Positions 24,062 to 35,200 of a stretch of 64,000 nt of DNA are shown here, piece after piece. The notes under the pieces are model-generated. The model searched no databases. It was not told where the DNA came from and saw only the letters and a program-made list of their open reading frames with translations. The stretch covers positions 28,516,579-28,580,578 of the forward strand of contig CM055313.2 of NCBI GenBank assembly GCA_029255685.2, given 5' to 3'. The first letter of the stretch is position 1, and every line of letters starts with the position of its first letter. This DNA is from Silene conica (taxonomy: Eukaryota; Streptophyta; Magnoliopsida; Caryophyllales; Caryophyllaceae). The position numbers and the translations under genes are program-made.

Positions 24062-24610
24062 CATAACCGTTACCACAGACCGCTAGGTCGCATAACCACG
24101 ACGCTAGCTATCGGGACGCATAACCACGACACCGACTCTATGTATAGTGCATAACAGACAACTATATGCCTAAGACCTGGCCAGACCTCTCGATGTAATA
24201 ACCTACACCGAACGACACACGGGGACCGGGCCGCATAACCACGAACACCGACCAATCCCGAACATAGATAAAACCCATAACCGGGGTGGCATTAGTTCAT
24301 TACAATGATACACCAATCGTACCACCGCTATCCATTCACAAACAAGGTGACATAACCGTCACTCACATACACAGGATGACATAACCGTCACCCAACACAA
24401 GCTAGGTAACATAACCGTTATCCGACTCAACTTAAGATAACATAACCGTTATCAAATTACAAGTAAAGCAACATAACCGTTACTCGACTCAATTCAAGAC
24501 AACATAACCGTTATCAAAACATAAGTCAAGCAACATAACCGTTACTCGACTCAACACAAGACAACATAACCGTTGTCAATTTAACTCGAGCTAACATAAC
24601 CGTTAACTAA
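24062..24610. repeat. CATAACCGTT array in gypsy-2 LTR
   Basis: The core CATAACCGTT (or CATAACCGTC) recurs about ten times. The last nine units (24355-24605) are spaced about 31 bp apart, and CATAACCACG variants occur earlier. Flanks pair across the core in several units: GTGAC/GTCAC, GATAAC/GTTATC, GACAAC/GTTGTC. The complement holds AACGGTTA, which fits the core of the plant MSA element bound by MYB3R factors (AACGG). In the right LTR the array is split between about 30187 and 39180-39440. Confidence 0.8.
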
Positions 24611-24683
24611 CTCATTTAAAACATGTGAGATTCAAATCAATCAAGACAACACTTAAGCTAGTTTTGAGAAGCTAACTTGAAGC

Positions 24684-24724
24684 GGGAGCCGGTTTCCCTT
24701 CCGGTTGCCCGGCCGGGGGGTCTT
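24684..24724. repeat. Structured LTR motif in gypsy-2 (CCGG-TTGC-CCGG hairpin)
   Basis: Same frame as in gypsy-1: GAGCCGGTTTCCCTT, then CCGG-TTGC-CCGG, then CCGGGGGGTCT. It is the third arm variant that remains complementary. The right LTR copy is at 39520-39560. Confidence 0.75.
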
Positions 24725-26341
24725 CCTCCTCAACTTAGCTACTAAAACGGCTTAAGCATTCAACTGTACAACAACAACGGAAGTATAATTTACGAAACTC
24801 ATATAATATATTCATATATCAAGGAGGAGAAGGAGAGGAAAAGCTTAACCAAGGGAATAAGTGCAAAGTAAAGAGAAGCAAGCAAAAAGGAAGAATTGAA
24901 GCCTTGGCATACACAAACAAGAGCGTTAATGGAGAATTGAAAACTCGGTTTCACAAGGGTCAACTTCAAACGACTATATCTCGAGTTCTAGAGCTCCTAT
25001 TGATGCAAGGCCAAGTGGAGGTGAAATCTTGTGATCTTAGCTTTCCAACGATAGGTCACACGCCCCATTTGGATAAGAAACGTGAGAGATATGGCCTTTC
25101 GAAGATGCTGCTGTCAGACTAGACCGCAGCCTGCGCTAAATACCGCAGCCTGCGCATAGCCAGGCCGCACGCCTGCGTGGGTGGCCGCAGCCTGCGGTTC
25201 CCACGGGCCGCTGCCCAGCCGTGCTCAGTCCGTGCTCGCTGCTTGGTTCCTTATTCGACAATGCAAGATAGTTACTACGCAATATACCCAACACGTAACG
25301 CTATTCATTCTCGTATATATGACAACATGTACTCGTAACTAAACGATAACAAGCAACATTTATCAACTCAAACACGGATTAATCAATTGGAAATCATTAT
25401 ATTGATGAGACGAACTAAGCATGTGACGGATACTAACTTACCCATTAACTATAAGCGGCATTTATCATTCAATACCACCAAATCAACCATGAATCTCATT
25501 TCAATCGATTAGAAGATAAATAAACAACTCAATACTTCCCAATTTAAGAAATCAATCAACACAATGCTCATAATTTCAGAAATTAAACAACCACAACCAT
25601 ACACAATCCATTTTTGACTTAAAGTCGAGTAACCTCTCAAAGTTACCTTTAAGGCTCTTCAAATCTTCAAAGAATCCTTCATTGGAGTCCATACATCCAT
25701 TCTCGCTCAAGAACAAAAGGAAAAACGGGTCACAATCTAACCCTAGAAAAAAACGGGGTTTTCCGAAAGCACAACAATACTAACTTTTGAAGACATGAGA
25801 AGAAGGAGAAGAAGAAGAGGAGAACATACCTACCAAGAACTCGGAATTTGAGCAAGGAACGAAGGCGGTAGAGGCGGATTTGTGTTCTTGAGGAACACCA
25901 ACAATGGTGAAGGGTTTTGGTGTTTGTTGAAGAGGATGAAGGGGGTAAATGAGTTGTGTGGAATGAATGAAACATAACACTAGGAGTATATGGGAGTTTT
26001 GAGTCGGGAATGACTCGGAATTCATTTAATGAGTCGGGATGGACTCGGATTTGACTAATTAAGACGGAAACAACCTCTCAAGTCTATTATTACTCACGAT
26101 GGGACAAAAATATGCAAGTAAACCACATTTCATGAAATTATCCGCCATACATGTCATTTCTCGAAAATAAAAACCGAAACTTAGATTTATAAAACTCGAA
26201 ACATAAATTGAAACTAAAAAGCTTTAAAACGAAATATTCTTATTACAAAAAGATATTTACGAAATTTACTAAAATATAAATTATTCTTGAAATTCAATTA
26301 AATCTTTAAATTTACAATACGGAAAATATCGGGGTGTTACA

Positions 26342-26385
26342 ATCACCCCACCTTTTAAAAAGTTTCGTCCTCGAAACTTGAAGGT
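26342..26385 (-). other. Gypsy-2 polypurine tract and inverted repeat
   Basis: The minus strand reads AAAAGGTGGGGTGAT next to the LTR, with GTTTCGAGGACGAAAC just upstream. It is nearly identical to gypsy-1 at 16578-16620. Confidence 0.75.
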
Positions 26386-27925
26386 AGAAAAGGTGTCCAT
26401 CAAAAGTTGACATTCTAAAAACATAACTTTCTTTCAAATATTTTCGAATGGAAAATTCTAGGGGCACAAGTCCTCATTAACGGAGTGTTAGGGTTCTCGT
26501 TACGTACTCAAGAGCGCGACGTCCCGAAACAAGGACAAGTTCAAAAGTCGAAAACGGATTATGCGCTGACAAGCGTAATACAAGTCATTAGACGTCTCCA
26601 ATAACAAGTCTCACATCAAATCAAACGCCAAAATCATTCAAAAATTTTATAAGTCAACCGAGCTTTTCAAAACATGTCATTTTCGAAAGAGAGTTTTCAT
26701 TTTGAAATCTAAAATCAAAACAAGATTGTAACCGGAATGAAAACCTCCAACAACATAGGTAAGGTGACTCAAATCAATTATGAAGTACATAAATGGAAAA
26801 CAAATTGAACATCGTTCAAACAACACACAAGCATGAAAGTCATACATAAACAACCAAAGAGAAACAGATTAGAACGTCAAGAAACTCCTAACACAACAAG
26901 GTTGACAAGGGAGCTAACTAAGACAAGGCATCGAACCATACTTCCCAAAGTCAAGGACGGTTCTCAACAAGAGAGGAAAGAGGGAAAACAAGAGCTTCAG
27001 GTTAAGGGAGGATAGGTACTCTCCCAGGATACGGGGACATTAACCACTCGATCCACAAAAGAAACGGCGTCGTCATGATTCCTTAGCTTGCACACTTCAG
27101 AAAACAGCTCTTTCAATCCACAAAACTCTCAAGGTTCCCTCACTCACTTTGGTCACTCATTTCCAGGTTATCCACGGTATAAGGTATCTCATCACCAAAG
27201 GGTCTCAACCACTCGCGATCATTACCCAACATTCAACAACCTCCATGAGACTAAACCCAAAACCTACTGATAAGGTCAAACTCACATCCAACCAACCCAA
27301 CCAAATCCAATATACTCATACCGATAACCAAAATATGAAAGTTGCATTCTCTGAATTCCACATATTCTCACGTATATAACCATGAGACACTTATCCACCA
27401 CCTCAAATTCCAAAAGTATAACACGATATTCCTCAGTTCGAATACACCCAACATCGGACTGCGGTCCAACATCCAAGCATCTAGTTCCATCTACTCAAGG
27501 TCTCTCAAACCCAAACCACAAATTACATCTTATAACATCGATTAACACGTTTGATATATGATCACCATAAGGAGGACATTCAGTCCAAAAGGCAACTCTC
27601 ATCCAACGGTTTCTACTTAGCCACTAACACTCTCTTAGAACCCATTAACAACTTCACTCTAACAGTTGTCACCAAAACATAGGAAGCACTCATATAGCTA
27701 AGTCTTTAACACAAAACCACTAGGATGGCATACCACCCCATTACCTAAGGTCATCATTGCAACCTCTCTCAACTAACTCCGATAAAACCAAACCAAAGGT
27801 CCTCAAACACACATTACCATTCCACCAACCAAATAGACCTCACAACTAAGCATGAAGAAAGACGGTAAGGTTTACAAAGCTAAGGGCATGATACAAACTC
27901 AGAGGAAAACGAGGTACAACAGCTC

Positions 27926-28005
<80 letters not shown>

Positions 28006-29485
28006 AGGTAACAAGATTGGAAATTCCAGGCTAAGGATGCCAATGAAACTGAAGCCCAGAATGGAAGAGTAAGCATTAGACTTAAGAAGATATAAGATAT
28101 GACCGAAGTTCAAGTAAGAATCGTTAGGAAAGCATAGCTCGGTAGAGTTCACAAGGGAGGAGAAAGAAGAAGAAAGACGTTGAAGCAAGGTTAGGATTTC
28201 AACTGGCACAAATCTCAAGGCTCGGGATTTCTGGGATCCTCACAAGGTTCTCAACTCCTATTTCTAAATTCAAGCATGTTGAACTAACTCTATCCAAGAC
28301 ACGTATTCCCAAATGGTCCATCGTACTATAAGCTCTTCCAGCTCAACATCCACAAATTTATAAAGTCCAGGTATCTATATATCCCGAATTCCTCAAATGA
28401 TACTTCTATAACACTCCAGGATCAACCGTCTCTATACCAATGTTACTTTACCATTCATCACATCACTCCATCTCAATCCCGTAAAGGAGTAAATTCCTCA
28501 AAACTCATCAGTACCTCAGAATTTGAACGTTAAGATTCACTAACAACGTCCTCACACCACTATATAAGGAACCGAAACATTATTTAAATATCTTAGGCTC
28601 TAAAAGTTACAAGTCTACAAGTTGTAGTTCACTACACCATCCAAACATCCCAAAATATGATCTTTAAGTAACTCCACAAATAGCATAACACTAATTCCGT
28701 TCAAGCAACTAAGACCATAAATCCCAAGCATACTTCCCGAATTCATATTTAGGAGTCCTAACACTTCCTTTGTACTCTGGAACCAACACATTTCAATCCA
28801 AAGGCTCTCAATCGCAAACATGATTCCAAAGGTTAAGTATCACTAGATGTCACACCTATTATTCACTTTCTAGGCCAAGAATTCTACCAACCGATTCCAC
28901 TCACTACGGGGCAAACGACTAAGCATCAAGTTCACCAAGACACAGCTTACTACACAACCTAACCTATTCCAAGAACATCAATTTTCCGAAAGAAGGCTAA
29001 GGGTTATCCTCAAATAAGCTCTTCAAAATTCAACAACCAAGGTAGGCTATCTATAAAACGCCAAGAGAAGAGGCAAGTAACAAGAACGAGGTTAAGTCGG
29101 AAGGTTGCAAAGGTAGCTTCCGAGGCAAGATAGAAAAGAGTTTAAGAAAACAAAAGAAATGCATCCGGAGGCAAGAGAAGGAAGGGAATGCATGATAATA
29201 AGAGGTAAATTCGGGAACAAAGAAGCGTTTACCAAGGAAAACAAGAATCTTCCAACTTCGGAAGTAGGCACCAGTCTTTATCACCATTCAGATGAGCTCA
29301 CGGTTCACCTGTTCTAAAGCACAAAAATAAACTCAAGGACAATTAACAAACCGGTTAGACCTAACATTGAGAAATCACAGTACAGACTACCACATGGTCC
29401 TTAATTCTACCCATCTCTCATTCATTATTTCAGGTCAAGTTCATATTTAAGTTGGGGTACACGTGCGTGCGTCGGGAGCATTACT
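26386..29485 (-). other. Gypsy-2 interior, no gag or pol
   Basis: About 3.1 kb without a frame resembling any retroelement protein on either strand. The part next to the PBS is related to the gypsy-1 leader, sharing ACCCATCTCTCATTCATTAT and a following GGTCAAGTT. A long GA run is at 27935-28003. Short open frames exist but have no recognisable motif. This is the expected content of a LARD-type element. Confidence 0.75.
27935..28003. repeat. (GA)n microsatellite
   Basis: An uninterrupted GA dinucleotide run of about 69 bp in the gypsy-2 interior. Repetitive Arg/Glu or Leu/Ser frames across it are artefacts. Confidence 0.97.
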
Positions 29486-29497
29486 GCTCTGATACCA
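29486..29497 (-). other. Gypsy-2 primer-binding site
   Basis: The minus strand reads TGGTATCAGAGC (initiator tRNA-Met), two bases from the right LTR. Confidence 0.9.
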
Positions 29498-30385
29498 ACT
29501 GTGACACCCCGCGATATTACATAAAAATAAACAAGCAACTTGCAGCGGAAATACGGTATTTTAAAAACTTTCGACATAAATAAATAAACTCAATCGCGGA
29601 ATATCAAAAACAACATGCGGAAGATTTAAAACTAAAGAAAAGTATAACTTATACAAGATAAATGAAAGGTTACAAGGGATAAGGTATCCCTCGATAGCAA
29701 CATAATTAAATCTAAGCTAAACGTAAATAGGTAATTGTCGACTAATCAACAATGCTCGCTAGCCACACGTCTTCCCCAAACAGCACCAACCTACATACAT
29801 GAAACATGTACGCCACAGTCAGTGAGGAGTAACTCGAGGTTCTCCCAGCCCCTTTTTGTCAGAAAACACGTAAACGGTAATGCAACAAAACATATACATA
29901 TGAACATGCATATACAATGATAAATAATCAAATATGACATAATCGAATATGACATGATCAAATATGACAAACATGATCAAGCATGAACCAACATGTGATT
30001 TACAACCAAGGTCATCATGTGAACTATATCAAACGGATAATCAACCCAAGTGAATGACTCAGCGGCCAACACTTGATGACATGTTCATTCACGCAAACAA
30101 AAAGCAAGTAATTGACTCAGAGGCCAACACTAGATGGCATGGCCAATCACAGAACATACAAGAATAGAATGAACGCCGTCAGGGAACATAACCGTTACCA
30201 CTGACCGCTAGGTCGCATAACCACGACGCTAGCTATCGGGACGCATAACCACGACACCGACTCTATGTATAGTGCATAACAGACAACTATATGCCTAAGA
30301 CCTGGCCAGACCTCTCGATGTAATAACCTACACCGAACGACACACGGGGACCGGGCCGCATAACCACGAACACCGACCAATCCCG

Positions 30386-31455
30386 TGTGGGGAATAAAAC
30401 GCGTGTTCACCCTAAATTTGCAGGATTATAATGAAATATGCAATTGTGAATATTGTCATAAGATTAAAAAACATGAGAAAAGAAGTACAACCTTTAGTCC
30501 TCGCGCAAAAGGCCTAAGAACAGGAATTAATGCAAATTCCCTCCTATAACTTGCACCCAAGACTTAGTTTGAGACGAGGCCGCGTGTGCTAGAAATCCTC
30601 TCCAATTGCCTTGCAATATAGGGAGAGCTATTTGAGTTTAGATGTGAGATCTGAGGTTTTGGGAGAAGAATGCTCTCAAAACCCTAATTTTACCCTGAGA
30701 GATTATGTTACAGTGCAACAAGAGTAACTGACATAAGGAGAGTCCTCCTCCTTATGTAGTTATTTCGGCCGAAAATAGGGTTTGGGTAGGAGTGGGCTTT
30801 CCACTCTTACCTTATCCCAATGCGTGATTCGACCCAATTAGCTTTAAGTTGTTCGCGGGTTTTATTTATAAATCGTAACATGTTATCAGATATTAATACA
30901 GTCGATATATTAATAATGGTCTGACAAAATACGATATTGTATAATTACCCAAATTAATATAACTGTTTATATTAATACGCGAATACAATATTTAATTAAA
31001 TATAACCGTTTATATTTAATTTACGAATTAATCATGTAATCCGTATTAGCTAAAATTATTTAATCCGTATTAAATAATAATCTCAACATCTTATTGACTA
31101 ATTTAATAGTCAATACCTCTGACTAACCGTTTAGTTATATCCGGCAAAATGTGACTGTATTTTCATACCTTCACATCTCTCAAACGTGTCCTATAGGTGT
31201 GACGTATAGGGACCAGTTGACCACCGCCATCCGTATGACAATAACGTCAAACTTATCTAGCAAGCCAACCGTTATTGATAAACGTGGATCAACTGGTAAT
31301 AATACAAAAGTATGCCCTTGTGATCCTTAAAGAGATTTAATAAGTCATTGTACTTAATTGTCAAGGACACCAGCCCCAACAATCTCCCACTTGTCCGCAC
31401 AAGGGTATGTGCAATGACGTTATCACACTACATGTGGAGGACACAATCTCCAACA
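30386..31455 (-). repeat. Copia-1 left LTR (3' LTR)
   Basis: 1070 bp, TGTGGGGAATAAAAC...CTCCAACA. The three differences from the right LTR are at about 30651 (C/T), 31136 (T/C) and 31285 (G/A). Confidence 0.96.
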
Positions 31456-31466
31456 AACTCCCACTT
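31456..31466 (-). other. Copia-1 polypurine tract
   Basis: The minus strand reads AAGTGGGAGTT directly before the 3' LTR, the standard site for plus-strand priming. Confidence 0.75.
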
Positions 31467-32243
31467 GTCCGTACAAGTGTAGGTGCGATAACCGATTCTC
31501 ATATCCTTTTAAAATTTCTCCCACTCAATGTAAGACAATTTGCAAATCCGCATTCGCAAAGGTCGTATCTCACAAGCGATCTGTATCAAGAGTGGTTTCC
31601 CCGACTAGAGAGTAACTTAACTGATAAAACGAATCTGTATTCGAGCATGGCCATGCATTTCAGTTACTACTCCTCGAGTGGCCCTGAGAAATGATAAAAT
31701 CCTGATAAGGGTTTGGATATTTCCCTCAACTCGAATCCTGCCGATATCGCCCAGCATGAAATAACCCAGAAAAAATCCTCTTGGCCCCTGTTACGGTGAC
31801 CGTGGGAAAGAAACCAAAGTTACCCAAAATCTGTCTTAATCTCAAGAAACAGTTGAAAGTCAAAAGACTCGACTCTAAGGAACACTATGGAGGTCCTATC
31901 CACGACCTGGCACCCAATGTTATAAAACATTTAGGACTCCATAACGATGTCACGGGGTGTCCTACGAGATAACCGTATAACTCGCCTTTGTGATTGGTCA
32001 GTCATCCACGTGACTTATGGCTTGTTGAACCCACCATCAACCAACGTCACAAAATGATTACCTGAGTTATAAGCTCAAGTGGGTAATCAAGGACCAAAAC
32101 GATGTAATGTTAATCAGTTCACTTTGTGGTGTTCAAAATTGGCGTACAATTCCACATGAGAAACAAAACATTTTATATCATAACAATAAGGTTGAATAGA
32201 GTACACGAGAAAATGAATTATTACATGAATTCATAAAAGAGTA
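31467..32243 (-). other. Copia-1 3' untranslated region
   Basis: About 780 bp between the polyprotein stop and the PPT. It has no supported gene. It resembles the matching region of Copia-A at 8640-9000, with a CTCGAGTGGCC phrase in both. Confidence 0.6.
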
Positions 32244-35200
32244 CTACAACTTAGGAACACATCCAATTCCCATGGAATGAATGTGCCCTTCATGCTTATC
32301 ACGTGGTAATGCTTTTGTGAGAGGATCAGCTATGTTGTCATCCGTAGCGATCTTTTCAATAAGAATCTCCTTTTGCTCCACGTAATCTCTGATTAGATGA
32401 GCTTTCCGTTGTACATGCCTAGCCTTGCTGCTAGACTTATGCTCCTTAGCTTGGAAGATGGCACCGCTATTGTCACAATAAACGGTGATTGGGTCATTCG
32501 AACTAGGAACTACCGAGAGTCCTTGTAAGAATTGACGCATCCATATTGCTTCCTTAGCTGCTTCCGAGGCGGCATAGTACTCGGACTCAGTTGTAGAATC
32601 TGCTGTAACACTCTGTTTAGAACTTTTCCAGCTGACAGCAGCGCCATTAAGAGTAAAGACAAGTCCAGACTTAGATTTCGAGTCATCTCGATCTGTTTGG
32701 AAGCTAGCATCTGCGTAACCCGTGGCGCAGAGCGTTGAGTCGCCTCCATAAGTCAATCCCCAATCTTTAGTCCTCCGTAGGTACTTAAGAATGTTTTTCA
32801 CGGCCATCCAGTGTGGTTCACCTGGATGAGCTTGAAATCGACTGGTCATACTCAATGCATGTGCAACGTCTGGACGTGTGCATATCATGGCATACATGAT
32901 CGATCCTATTGCCGAGGCATAAGGAATCCGACTCATGCGCTCTTTCTCTTCCACTGACTTAGCTTCTTGAGTCTTGCTCAAGTGAAGCCCAGGAGTCATG
33001 GGAAGGAACCCCTTCTTGGAGTTCGTCATACTGAATCTCTCCAGAATCTTCTCTATATAAGACTCCTGACTGAGAGACAACATCCGTCGTGATCTATCCC
33101 TGTAGATACGGATGCCCAAAATTCTTTGTGCCTCTCCAAGATCTTTCATCTGGAAATGGTTTTTCAACCATGCTTTAACCGAAGATAAGAGAGGTATGTC
33201 ATTCCCAATCAAGAGTATGTCATCGACATACAGTACTAGGAATACAATCTTGCTCCCACTCGACTTGATATAGAGACATGGTTCCTCGACTGATCGAATG
33301 AACCCATTCTCTTTTATCACTTGGTCGAAGCGATGATTCCAACTCCACGATGCTTGCTTAAGTCCATAGATGGAACGCTTAAGCTTGCAAACTTTCTTAG
33401 GATGTGCTGGATCGATAAAACCCTCGGGTTGTACCATGTACAACTCTTCCTCCAAATAACCGTTTAAGAAGGCGGTTTTAACGTCCATTTGCCATATTTC
33501 ATAGTCATGAAATGCGGCGATCGCTAAGATAATCCGAATGGAACGTAGCATGACTACGGGTGCAAAGATCTCATCGTAGTGCAAGCCTGGCACTTGGGTG
33601 AAACCTTTAGCAACTAGTCTAGCCTTATGGATATCTTGTTGTCCTTCCACGGCATGCTTTATCTTGTAAAGCCATTTGCATTGAAGGGGACGTACCTTTG
33701 CAGGTAGGTCCACAAGATCCCACACGTTGTTCTCATACATGGAGTCCATTTCGGATTGCATGGCTTCTAGCCATAGCTTTGAGTCAGAACTGGTCATGGC
33801 ACCTTTATAGGTTGTGGGTTCATTACCCTCTAGGAGTAAGACGTCATCTGTATCGTGTTCCTCGACCATACCAATGTATCTGTCCGGTGGAATAGAGACT
33901 CTTCCTGACCTCCTAGGTTCCTCAGGGATATCTACCGCAGCCTCGGGTGAAGGAACTGTTTCCTCCAATGGTTGCTCAGTAGTTGGTTCTTGAACCTCCG
34001 ATAACTCGAAGGTTCTATTACTCGACTTGTTCTCGAGAAATTCTTTCTCCAAGAACGTCGCACTAGCCGCAACAAAAACACGTTGTTCGGTAGGCGAGTA
34101 GAAGTAATGACCAAATGTTCCCTTTGGATAGCCTATAAAGTATGTCTTGACCGATCGCGGGCCGAGCTTATCCTCGTGTCTCCACTTGACATAAGCCTCG
34201 CAGCCCCAAACCCGAATAAAGGACAAGTTAGGGACCGTTCCCTTCCATAACTCGAATGGAGTCTTGTCAACAGCTTTAGACGGACTTCGGTTAAGTATTA
34301 GAGCGGCCGACAAAAGAGCATAGCCCCACAATGAATCAGGCACAACGGTGTGACTCATCATGGATCGAACCATATCAAGTAAAGTTCGATTTCTCCGTTC
34401 GGACACACCATTTAATTGTGGTGTTCCAGGTGGAGTCAACTGTAGCACGATCCCACAGTCTTTTAGGTGTTGATCAAACTCGTGTGAAAGATACTCACCA
34501 CCACGATCCGAGCGTAGTGCTTTAATCTTTCTACCCAGCTGGTTCTGTACCCGATTCTGGTATTCTTGGAACTTGTCAAAGGATTCACTTTTATGTTTCA
34601 TCAAGTAGACATAGCCATATCTACTCAAATCATCCGTGAAAGTGATGAAATACCTATAGCCTTCTCGTGCGTTGATCGACATAGGGCCACATACGTCCGT
34701 ATGTATGAGTCCTAATAGGTCGGCAGCGCGCATTCCAACACCTTTGAAGGAAATACGAGTCATTTTGCCGATGAGACATGATTCACACGTGCCATATGAT
34801 TCGAAATCAAAGGGCGAAATAGCTCCATTCTGTATGAGCTGTTTTACGCGTTTCTCATTTATGTGTCCCATACGACAATGCCATAGGTAAGTTTGATCTT
34901 TGTCACCTACCTTTATTCTTTTATTATTCACATGTAATATCTCGGTGGTTTGATCTAAAACATAAATTCCATTCATGGAAACTGCCTTGCCATAAATCAT
35001 ATTGTGTAAGGAGAAAATACAGCTATTATTCTCTATTACAAATGAAAAGCCGAGTTTGTCAAGTGCAGAAACTGAAATAATGTTTTTGGACAAACTAGGA
35101 ACATAATAACAGTTATATAAAAATAACTCGAATCCACTTGGAAGCTGGATTACGTATGTTCCCTTCGAGACTGCAGCCACACGTGCTCCATTCCCGACAC

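Larger units (their letters stand above)
23375..26341 (-). repeat. Gypsy-2 left LTR (3' LTR)
   Basis: Runs from TGTGACACCCC to GGGGTGTTACA, 2967 bp. It shares with the gypsy-1 LTR the phrase CCTACATACATGAAA followed by CAGTGGGGAGT. It holds the CATAACCGTT array, the structured motif and a CCGCAG/CTGCGG-rich block at 25121-25235. Small open frames inside are repeated in the other LTR and are not supported genes. Confidence 0.93.

Noticed and set aside
24904..25122. 72-codon frame in the gypsy-2 LTR, repeated at 39740-39958
   Set aside because: It is LTR-borne, has no recognisable motif and lies in both copies only because the LTR is duplicated.
27846..28218. Leu/Ser and Arg/Glu repeat proteins
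   Set aside because: They are translations of the GA dinucleotide run.
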